Shown piece after piece: positions 57,082 to 64,000 of a stretch of 64,000 bases of DNA. Where the stretch lies: positions 930,001 through 994,000 of the forward strand of contig OY723300.1 in the NCBI GenBank assembly GCA_963210315.1, given 5' to 3'. This DNA is from Rhynchopus euleeides. Taxonomy: Eukaryota; Euglenozoa; Diplonemea; Diplonemida; Diplonemidae. A program made the position numbers and the translations under genes. The notes beneath the pieces were generated by a model. The model did not search any database and was not told the DNA's origin. It saw only the letters and a program-made list of their open reading frames with translations. How positions within the stretch are numbered: position 1 is the first letter of the stretch; every line of letters begins with the position of its first letter.

Positions 57082-58284
57082 ATGCGGGCCACGCGGCTGC
57101 TCCGCGCTTCCGACAAGGAGACAAGCGCATGGCTGACGCGGCACTGCTTCCGCAGAACCAACCCGCAGGACGGGTGGGACCAGGAGGGCATGCTGGCACC
57201 GGGCATCCGCTTCCCCGAGCTCCTCGAGGGCCGCCGCGCGCTGGGGCACGAGGTGGGGCTGGCGACATACAACGTGGCTCTGGAGGCAGTGCGCACCGCA
57301 CAGAACGACCGCACCGCATGGGCCCTCTTCCACGACATGTCCGCCCACGGCGTCACGCCGGACCACACCACCTTCCTCTCCCTCATGAGATGCTCCGCGT
57401 CGCGCGGCGATGTCGACGGTGCGAAGAAGGCGTGGAAGCTCATGCGGAAGGCAGGCCTTGCCCGCTTCAACTCGCAGACCCCCCCTGCCGTGCCTGAGAT
57501 GCTGTTCTCCGCCTTGGTGAAAGCGCACGCTGCTTCGGGGGATCCTGAAGGGGCGTTCCGAATAGCACGCTCGCTGATGAAGGTTGAGAGGGTGAAGCCG
57601 TCGTGCCGCAACATCATCAGCCTCGTCGGGGCGTGCTCAAGCTATGCGCAAGCGCTTCAGGTGGCTCGGTGGGGCGAGGCAGAGCACGGCTGCCGCATCG
57701 ACTTACGCCTGATGAATGCCGTGCTGCGCCGCTGCAGGACGCACTCCGAAATCCGCGCCTTCTGGAAGGAGCTGGCTTCGCAGAAGCTGAGCCCCAGCCA
57801 CGACACATGGCACTGCCTGGCAGCTGCCACGGCGGCAGCAGGAGATGCCGATGGGGTTCTCGAGATCCTGAAGATGAGGTCGGAAGCCGGGGCGATGGAT
57901 GCGCGCCTTGTGCGTCAGGCCGTGACCTGCCTGGCGGGTGCCATCACTGCAGCGCGGGAAGCGGGTGATGCAGAGGAGGCTGCGCGGTGCCTAGAAGCTG
58001 CAGAGGGTGTCTATGCAGCCTCCCTCGCCGCGGGGCTGAGGTGCCGGCGTGTGGCTGCCGGGATGCTGCAGTGCTTCTTCCGCGCAGCGGCTGTCGACAA
58101 GGTGGCCCCCTTCTGCCGCAGCCTCCCCTTCACCCCGCACGCGTGGGTTCCAAAGATGGCGGCGTTTTACACAGAGCAGGGGAGGGGCGATCTTGCCGAG
58201 CGTGTCGTTGCAGAACACCAGAAGGACACCGCTCTGAAATCCAGGGCGTTAAACCCCGCGGGTGTCCTGGGTGTCCGGGAGTGA
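57082..58284 (+). CDS. pentatricopeptide-repeat-like protein, probably organellar
   Basis: 400 aa. The N-terminus MRATRLLRASDKETSAWLTR is basic and amphipathic, fitting mitochondrial targeting. Helical-pair repeats follow, the clearest being LATYNVALEAVRTAQNDRTA + WALFHDMSAHGVTPDHTTFL, a near-consensus PPR motif (residues about 73-108). Weaker ones follow (LMRCSASRGDVDGAKKAWKL, LFSALVKAHAASGDPEGAFR, WHCLAAATAAAGDADGVLEI). PPR proteins bind single-stranded RNA in organelles for processing, stability or editing. The target is unknown. The start directly follows CTCTCTCTCTTCTTCCTG. No introns are seen. Confidence 0.8.
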   Translation: MRATRLLRASDKETSAWLTRHCFRRTNPQDGWDQEGMLAPGIRFPELLEGRRALGHEVGLATYNVALEAVRTAQNDRTAWALFHDMSAHGVTPDHTTFLSLMRCSASRGDVDGAKKAWKLMRKAGLARFNSQTPPAVPEMLFSALVKAHAASGDPEGAFRIARSLMKVERVKPSCRNIISLVGACSSYAQALQVARWGEAEHGCRIDLRLMNAVLRRCRTHSEIRAFWKELASQKLSPSHDTWHCLAAATAAAGDADGVLEILKMRSEAGAMDARLVRQAVTCLAGAITAAREAGDAEEAARCLEAAEGVYAASLAAGLRCRRVAAGMLQCFFRAAAVDKVAPFCRSLPFTPHAWVPKMAAFYTEQGRGDLAERVVAEHQKDTALKSRALNPAGVLGVRE

Positions 58285-58826
58285 GGGGTCGTCGTGCCCC
58301 TGCCTGTGCTGGTTGGAGGTGGGGTGGTGTGGGAGGGGTGGGTGCCGTTCTGCCTGCTGGCTCCGGCTTTCCGGGTGTGAGTGACGAAGCAAACGGCTAA
58401 CCCTCGTCTCAAGCGCAGTCTGCCAGGGGTGAGTCGCTGCGGTGCGCCAAGGCGGGATAGGGGGGGGGGGTAGGGGGGTTAAGCCAGGTTACTGCTGCCA
58501 GGCCAGCTTGTTGCCTCCAGCCCCAAAAAACCATGAGGTAGTGACCATACCCTTCACACACAGCCCCAACTCCCTCCCCATCCCACTCCCAAACCCCCCT
58601 GCTTTTTTTTTGCCACAAAGCTTGCCGTACAGAGAGCGATGGCCCCACCCCACACCCCCCACACCCTCTGGTGCGTGTCGTTCTTTGATCGCACCGCGGG
58701 GTCTATCCACACCCACACCCTTCCCCGCTTCACTCCCCGCTTCACCCCCTTCTTCTAACAGGCCTGCCAGCCACTGGGGGGGCAAGGGGTGTTTCACTTC
58801 GGGGCCAGGCGGGGAAAGGCCGCAAA
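58285..58826. other. intergenic, acceptor-like tract before adenylate kinase
   Basis: Ends with TTCACCCCCTTCTTCTAACAG (58740-58760), a very strong 3' splice-site-like sequence about 65 bp before the next ATG, with no upstream exon recognised. Confidence 0.5.
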
Positions 58827-60011
58827 ATGACGCCCAACACGACGCAGTGGCGCAGCGCCCTACCCGTCATCATGCTGCTGCTGTGCATCGTTGTGTACCG
58901 CGCCCTGCTGACAGCAGGGGACATCCCCACAAGCGCCATCCTCTCCAGCCCCTACTCCCACGAGAACAACCTGTCGCAGATGGTGGATGCACTGCGCAGA
59001 GGGCTCGAGGAGAACGAGCCGCAGGACCCACTTCAATACGCGGTCTCTGCCCTCCAGGCCCTGGGCACGCCGAAGCTGATCATCGTGGGCCCCCCTGCAG
59101 CGGGGAAGGGCACGCAGTGTGAGGTATATATTCTGTGCAACGGTAGGGGGGTGGGGGGCCGTTGGTTGGGTTATCACTGCCGTTTCCTCAGCCATCACAC
59201 CGCATTCCTTATTGTTCTTTGCACAGCTGATGGTGAAGCAGTTTGGTTTTGTGCACATCAGCACGGGGGACCTGTTGCGCGCAGAGGTGAAGGAGGGGAC
59301 GAAGCTCGGGAAGCAGGCGGCGGACCTGATGTCAGCCGGGAAGCTCGTCCCCGATGACCTGGTTCTGGAGATCCTCCTGAAGCGGATGGACCAGGATGAC
59401 GTGCGGCGGAAGGGGTGGCTTCTCGATGGCTTCCCGCGCACCCCTGTGCAGCTGGAGATGATGGTGCAGCGCAAAATCATCGCAGACTCCGTTGTGCTGC
59501 TGGACGTGCCAGACAGCGTGGTTATCGAGCGTGTCGAGGGGCGCCGCACAGACCCCGAAACCGGCAAGGTGTACCACCTGAAGACTCGCCCTCCACCCCC
59601 GGAGATCGTGCACCGCCTGGTGCAGCGCCCCGACGACACACGTGACAAGACTCTCGAGAGGCTCCGTCAATACCACGCGCACAGCGACCCCCTCCTGAAG
59701 AAGTTCACATGCCCCGTGCATCAGATCAAGGCACAGGGGAAGACCCCCTCTGAGGTATGGATTTTTGCTTGGATGCAGACCACGCCGTGGCGGGTCTTGG
59801 GAGGCAGATTTCTCGGAAGGGGGTGGGTAGGTCTGTCGGGACCGATATGGATGTGTTCCCACACACGCAGCCCCGCCCAATTCTGCCCCCGCCCCACTCA
59901 CAACCGCCTGCCCCTGCGCAGATCATGGCGTTGCTCATGCGGCCAGTGCAGACTACCAGGTGGGCGTTGCTCGCGAGAAAGATGGAGTTGAAGCGCAACC
60001 CTGTGCTGTGA
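58827..60011 (+). CDS. adenylate kinase with N-terminal membrane anchor, three exons
   Basis: Exons 58827-59123, 59227-59754 and 59922-60011 (all junctions phase 0; donors GTATAT and GTATGG, acceptors GCACAG and GCGCAG), 304 aa. A hydrophobic segment at residues about 11-30 (ALPVIMLLLCIVVYRALL) is a probable signal anchor or organelle signal; ordinary cytosolic AKs lack it. The P-loop is GPPAAGKGTQ (Lys94). STGDLLRAEV and DGFPRTPVQ bind AMP, and GRRTDPETGKVYH plus RPDDTRDKTLERLR form the long LID of AK2/bacterial type, without the zinc Cys. It catalyses ATP + AMP = 2 ADP. The tail encoded by exon 3 (IMALLMRPVQTTRW...) is short and basic. Reading exons singly gives false ends. Confidence 0.93.
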
Positions 60012-60611
60012 TGATCACGATGACGGCACGCGTCTCTGCGTTTCCCACCCCACCCCCACCCCATCCCGAGGGGGGGATATGCTAGCTTGTCGGGGGGGGA
60101 GGGGCGGAGCAATCGGCGGGTTGCCGACCCCGTCAACTCTCGAAATAGGCAAATTGCTCGCCCCCTGCCACCATGCCGAGCATGTGGATTTATATATTCG
60201 CAGATACACAGCCATATGTTAGCTTCCTTGACCCTATTGGCGATACCAGCCATTATATCTATATAGTGCCCTGCGCTCGCGCCGGAGGGGGGGGGAGGGC
60301 CCTCCTCCGCAAAGCAGCTTCATAAATCCCCTGCGTTGGGGAGTGGGTGGGGTGGGGTGGGGTGGGGGTGGGTGTGGGGGTGCTACGTTTTCCCGGCACT
60401 CTTGTGTTACACTTCGGCGATGGGGCGGCGTGCCGGGGGGGAAAAAAAAATAACCGACGTTATTTTTTGGGGGCGGCGGCTCGCACGCACGGCGTGGCCA
60501 GGCCGTCATACCATTGCCACTGCATGGGGGGCCAAAATCCTCCTGTTATTTTGTGAGTCTCACAGCCAATCGGTGAGCTGGTTGGGGAGGTGGGGTGGTG
60601 TGTGTGTGTGT
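60012..60611. other. intergenic, G-rich
   Basis: Poly-G/GGGGTG repeats (60280-60390). Ends in a TG microsatellite that abuts R7. No gene is seen. Confidence 0.5.
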
Positions 60612-60962
60612 GGTTATAAAGTTTTAAGGCGGTGTCGCCCTGCACGGGCAGTAGCACCTCCCTTCAGTATCGCACTCCCGAAGGATTCCTCAACACGGCG
60701 TGACACCGGTTTCGACGCGTACTCTTCGTACCCCTCCCCCCGGCCGCGTCTCTTCAGCGAAGAACCGGGGATAATCGGACCAGGGCTAGCTAAACCCTGG
60801 TGGTGTCACGGGTGGGGTTGGAGAGGGAGAAAAAGGAAGAAATGAAGTTGCGAAAAAGTCAAACACTGACACGTGAAATCAATAAAAAGGGTGGTATATA
60901 TCGCCCCCTTGCTGCGACGTAGACACTAAAGAGTCAGGCCGCTTCAAGAGTCTTGAGGGCTT
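60612..60962 (+). repeat. R unit, solo copy 7, with cloverleaf-like core
   Basis: Single copy of the roughly 350-bp R unit found six times at 39-43 kb, flanked on both sides by TG repeats. It has a handful of differences (e.g. CACGACGTGACACC to CACGGCGTGACACC, a C deleted in CACCTCCCC) but keeps both P1 strands and the three inner hairpins. Dispersal to a second site makes R a mobile or retroposed unit, not merely a local tandem repeat. Confidence 0.92.
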
Positions 60963-61852
60963 GTGTGTGTGTGTGTGTGTATGGAGGTACAGCGGAGGCA
61001 TGGCATCAGAGCTCGCTCGGTGCAGCCTATTCTCTGTCACTATAAAGAAGCTTAACACGTGTGGGTGTTGCGGGTGTTGTGCTCTTCGTATCCCGACGAA
61101 TATTCTTCGGCTCTTTGTATTTGCGCTCCACCCACACAGTTTTTTTTAACCACAGCAGGACCCCTGTCAGGTGCCAAGGTGTCGGGCAGCGATACCTTGC
61201 CAATGTGCAGCACCGCCACACTCCAGGGGTTCTCCGAGCGGCTTGTGTTCCTGATGCAAGTATGCCACCAGGGGCACATAAGTTAACTACCCACCCCCCA
61301 CCCCCTCTCCATTGAGATCAGGGGTTACGACACGGAAACCCTCGTGTATTTCGTACGATCCCTCCAACACCAGTCACGGCGTGTCTAGCTGAGGATGTGA
61401 CAAGTGTGGCTGTGGCTAGCTGTTGTCCCGTGGATAGTCCACTGCGACGCCACCACGCAACCCCACGGGCACTGCGAGCCATGCCCCTCACCACACCCAT
61501 CTCGCTAGACATGGTGCTGACGTGCGTCGTGTGCCGGAGGGGACATTCTTCTCTCTTCCAGCAACTAGCCCCTACAATGTGCGGTGCATGCACTGACTCC
61601 GATCCGCCTCTCACTGAGAGTCGTCCGTAGAGCTCTTACGCAGCTGCATGATCCGCCGACGTGTCAAAAGAGCCTGCCCAGCCCCAGCCCCGCCCCCCTC
61701 TTAACCCAAACACTCAGAGGATCTGCCCCACACGCATGCAGTGAGTCATCACACCTGTACACCTATACACCGGCAGGGGGGAGGAGGGGGTGCCAGCCCC
61801 AGCCCCAGCTCATCCAAGCAGGCGTCTGCATGCCAGGGGCTTTGTCTATCGG
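60963..61852. other. intergenic, no gene recognised
   Basis: Short frames only. Acceptor-like CACCGGCAG (61770s) and AAGCAG/GCCAG (61820-61840) precede the next ATG. Confidence 0.45.
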
Positions 61853-62245
61853 ATGGCAGGCGATGCGGCGTACTGCGCGCAGCATGAGCTGTGGATTGTG
61901 AGCGACAACATGGCGCGCTATTTGGTGGAGCGCATGCCCTCCGACCCCGTGGGGTGTTTGGAGGACTATCTTGCGGGGGACACTGCAGAGGCGGTGACAC
62001 GGCTGTCGCCTCCGGAGGGCGTGCCGCTTACAGCGGCGCGGCGTGACTACCTGCAGCGGCACGGGGTGGCGGCACTGCTTGAAGGCATGTTGCAGGACAC
62101 AATCATGTCGCGCAGCCAGAGCCCTGTCAGCCACATGCTGTCTTACCTCCAGCAGCTGCAGTACGGCAGCAGCCCTGTCGTTGCGCAGCGGACACTCGGT
62201 AGGGTGGAGCGCCCGGCATCTCCTGTAGAGTGGGGTGGCGTGTGA
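61853..62245 (+). CDS. small protein with two RIIa/DPY30-like dimerisation modules
   Basis: 130 aa from ATG 61853; the frame is open further upstream but without an ATG. Residues about 16-42 (VSDNMARYLVERMPSDPVG + CLEDYLAG) and about 63-105 (RRDYLQRHGVAALLEGMLQD, then PVSHMLSYLQQL) both follow the RIIa/DPY30 docking-and-dimerisation pattern: Y/L-hydrophobic helix, then P-x-x-PhiPhi-x-x-YL. Such four-helix-bundle modules bind AKAP-type amphipathic helices and are common in flagellar radial-spoke and adenylate-kinase proteins. A flagellar or PKA-anchoring role is plausible but unproven. The C-terminus is short and disordered. Confidence 0.65.
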   Translation: MAGDAAYCAQHELWIVSDNMARYLVERMPSDPVGCLEDYLAGDTAEAVTRLSPPEGVPLTAARRDYLQRHGVAALLEGMLQDTIMSRSQSPVSHMLSYLQQLQYGSSPVVAQRTLGRVERPASPVEWGGV

Positions 62246-63119
62246 CGCCCCCTGAGGGATGAGAGGCTGAGTGGTTGGTATTTAGCTGGTTTGTACACTC
62301 AACAGCTGTTGGTATTTAGCACGTTTGAACCCCCAGGGTTTTGGCGCACAGCAAAAGACAACATCCCTCTGTTTCTGTTTGGGGGGAAGGGGTGGGGGGA
62401 GGGGGGGTGTTGTTGGGATGCGGATGCCGTTCTGCTCTCTCTATCGCTCCCTCTTTGTTCGTCAACTAGTTGAAGCACCTTTGGTGCGTCTTGGGGGAGG
62501 GGGAGGGGTCACTAGGAGGCTAGATCTGAGGAAGTATCGCGGGTGAGGAGATTCCCTTTAGGTGGGGCGGCTGCCCTATCCATTGTTGCCTCTGATTCAT
62601 ACCGCCGCCTAAAGTGACCCCCTTCTCCCTCTCTCTCCCCGTCCGTTCTCGCGTTCGATGCAAGAAAGGTGATGAGGTGCACTTTAGACCTTGGGGTGGG
62701 GTGGGGTGGCTTCGTTCAGCCCACATCCACCAGTAGAGGTCTTCCGCTTGAAATATACAAAAACTGTGAGTTCCCTCACAACGGATGCGTCGCGCCGACA
62801 CAGCGCGGCAGGGTGTAGTGGCACACTGTCTTGTATGTAATGTGCCTGTTTCGCTTCAGCAGGGTGTCTGCACTTCTTTCCCTTTGGTGTATCGTGGTGT
62901 ACAGTTGTTGGGAGCAGCGTACCAGGGGCACTCCCGCATGCCTGTGGGGACCTGCCGGCAGGAGGCGCATATGGGGGTGGAGCGGCCAAGGCCAGTGCGT
63001 GCGAAAGTGTGACTATCTTGAATCAATGCATGTGGGGTAGCGGGTGGGCAGCAGGTGTGCTCTTCATGTGAACCCCACCTCACACAGATTGTAACGACTT
63101 GCACACACACAGCACGAAT
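62246..63119. other. intergenic; leader of OYE copy 2
   Basis: The last about 40 bp (ACAGATTGTAACGACTTGCA then CACACACAGCACGAAT) match the leader of OYE copy 1, while sequence farther upstream does not. The duplicated block therefore begins at about 63080. Confidence 0.6.
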
Positions 63120-64000
63120 ATGTCGCTGAAGCTGCTGAGCACGGTGAAGGTGGGTGACGTGGAGCTGCAGAACCGGATGGCGCTGGCACCTCTGACGCGC
63201 GGGCGTGCGACGGAGGATCACCTGCCAACGGAGGTGATGGTGGAGTACTACAGGCAGCGCGGGTCGGCAGGGCTGGTCATCACAGAGGCGGCAGGGATCT
63301 CGCGCCAGGGGGCGGGGTGGTACTGCGCACCCGGGATCTGGAACCAGGAGCAGGTGACTGGCTGGAAGAAGGTCACAGATGCAGTGCACGCACGCAAGGG
63401 TGTGGTCGCAATGCAGCTGTGGCACATGAGGCGGCAGGCACACTCAGACGTGACGGGGGAGGCAACGGTGGCCCCGTCTGCGATTGCAATCGAGGGGGAG
63501 GTGACGGCGTGGCGTGGGGAGAAGAAGCCGTACGAGACACCGAAGGAGTTGACGGTTGACGAGATCAAGAAGGTGCAGCAGGACTACAAGAATGCAGCAG
63601 TCAACGCGAAGCGGGCTGGGTGCGACATGGTGGAGCTCCACGCGGCGAACGGGTACCTGCTGGACCTGTTCCTGCAGTCATCGACGAACAAGCGGACGGA
63701 TGCGTACGGCGGGTCGGTGGAGAAGCGGCTGCGCATGCTGTCGGAGGTGCTGGCGGCGGTCGAGGAGGTGTACCCTGCCAGCCGCATCGGGGTGCGTCTC
63801 TCCCCGAACGGGGCGTTCGGGTCGATGGGGAGTGCTGACAACACCGACACCTTCTCGGCTGCTGTGCGGATGCTGGGTGACCGGAAGGTGGGGTACGTGC
63901 ACCTGATGGACGGGTTGGGTTTCGGGTTCCACGAGCTGACGGAGGCATTCACGCTGAAGCACGCACGCGAGCTGCTGGAGGAGACGAAGGGTGCCGGCGG
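63120..64000 (+). CDS. Old Yellow Enzyme, copy 2 (truncated by window end)
   Basis: ATG 63120; 293 codons are visible and the frame is still open at the window end. It is nearly identical to copy 1 (49758-51038). Catalytic His174/Asn177/Tyr179 (HAANGYLLDLF) are retained. Noticed changes are STVKVG for SAVNVG at the N-terminus, WHMRRQ for WHMGRQ (Gly104 to Arg), NTDTFS for NIDTFS and LLEETKG for LLEQTKG. Gly104 lies in the conserved WHxGR segment of the family, so an Arg there may alter FMN or substrate binding. Whether the Lys-rich double-Cys tail of copy 1 is present cannot be seen. Confidence 0.92.
   Translation, partial: MSLKLLSTVKVGDVELQNRMALAPLTRGRATEDHLPTEVMVEYYRQRGSAGLVITEAAGISRQGAGWYCAPGIWNQEQVTGWKKVTDAVHARKGVVAMQLWHMRRQAHSDVTGEATVAPSAIAIEGEVTAWRGEKKPYETPKELTVDEIKKVQQDYKNAAVNAKRAGCDMVELHAANGYLLDLFLQSSTNKRTDAYGGSVEKRLRMLSEVLAAVEEVYPASRIGVRLSPNGAFGSMGSADNTDTFSAAVRMLGDRKVGYVHLMDGLGFGFHELTEAFTLKHARELLEETKGAG

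Overview
This is a GC-rich nuclear window from a unicellular eukaryote. It carries about 20 protein genes, most of them a single exon, separated by 0.5-3 kb of repeat-laden intergenic DNA. The best guess is a euglenozoan, possibly a diplonemid. Three observations support this. (1) A U6 snRNA gene at 1138-1244 has the central ACAGAGA/AGC core and also a 5' end (GGAGCCC, short hairpin loop, GGGACATCC) like trypanosomatid U6. (2) Most predicted start codons sit a short distance 3' of a pyrimidine/C-rich tract plus AG with no visible 5' exon, as expected if mRNAs receive a trans-spliced leader. (3) There is a complete VIPER-like tyrosine-recombinase retrotransposon, a group best known from kinetoplastids. 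The genus is inference, not proven.

Layout. 0-4 kb: 3' end of a Cys-rich repeat protein gene, U6, then non-coding DNA. 4.16-11.65 kb: a large element with about 160-bp terminal inverted repeats, into which the VIPER-like element (6575-11468; gag-like, tyrosine recombinase, RT-RNase H, split direct repeats A1...B1-A2-B2) has inserted. 11.9-12.7 kb: small putatively acylated protein. 13.0-14.0 kb: relic hAT-like transposon. 17.4-26.3 kb: gene block on the + strand (FSH1 serine hydrolase, four-EF-hand protein, protein with Sfi1-like helices, membrane adenylate cyclase). 26.6-30.5 kb: nested foldback and inverted-repeat elements with G-rich tracts. 31.1-36.97 kb: LRR protein, prolyl-4-hydroxylase-like dioxygenase, frameshifted ankyrin gene. 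37.5-43.6 kb: a two-exon gene whose 4.5-kb intron appears to contain a 1548-bp-period tandem array. That array holds six copies of a roughly 350-bp unit with a predicted cloverleaf-like RNA fold; a seventh copy lies at 60.6 kb. 43.7-53.5 kb: four near-identical secreted ML-like proteins, a DUF4116 membrane protein and an Old Yellow Enzyme. 54.3-62.2 kb: aspartyl aminopeptidase (three exons), PPR protein, adenylate kinase (three exons), RIIa/DPY30-like protein. 63.1 kb to the window end: a second, partial Old Yellow Enzyme copy.

All recognised genes are on the + strand. They are mostly unrelated housekeeping and signalling functions with no operon logic beyond co-orientation. The main biological story is the mobile and repeated DNA: a nested retroelement, several foldback elements each built from one short palindromic word, and an intronic array of a candidate structured RNA.
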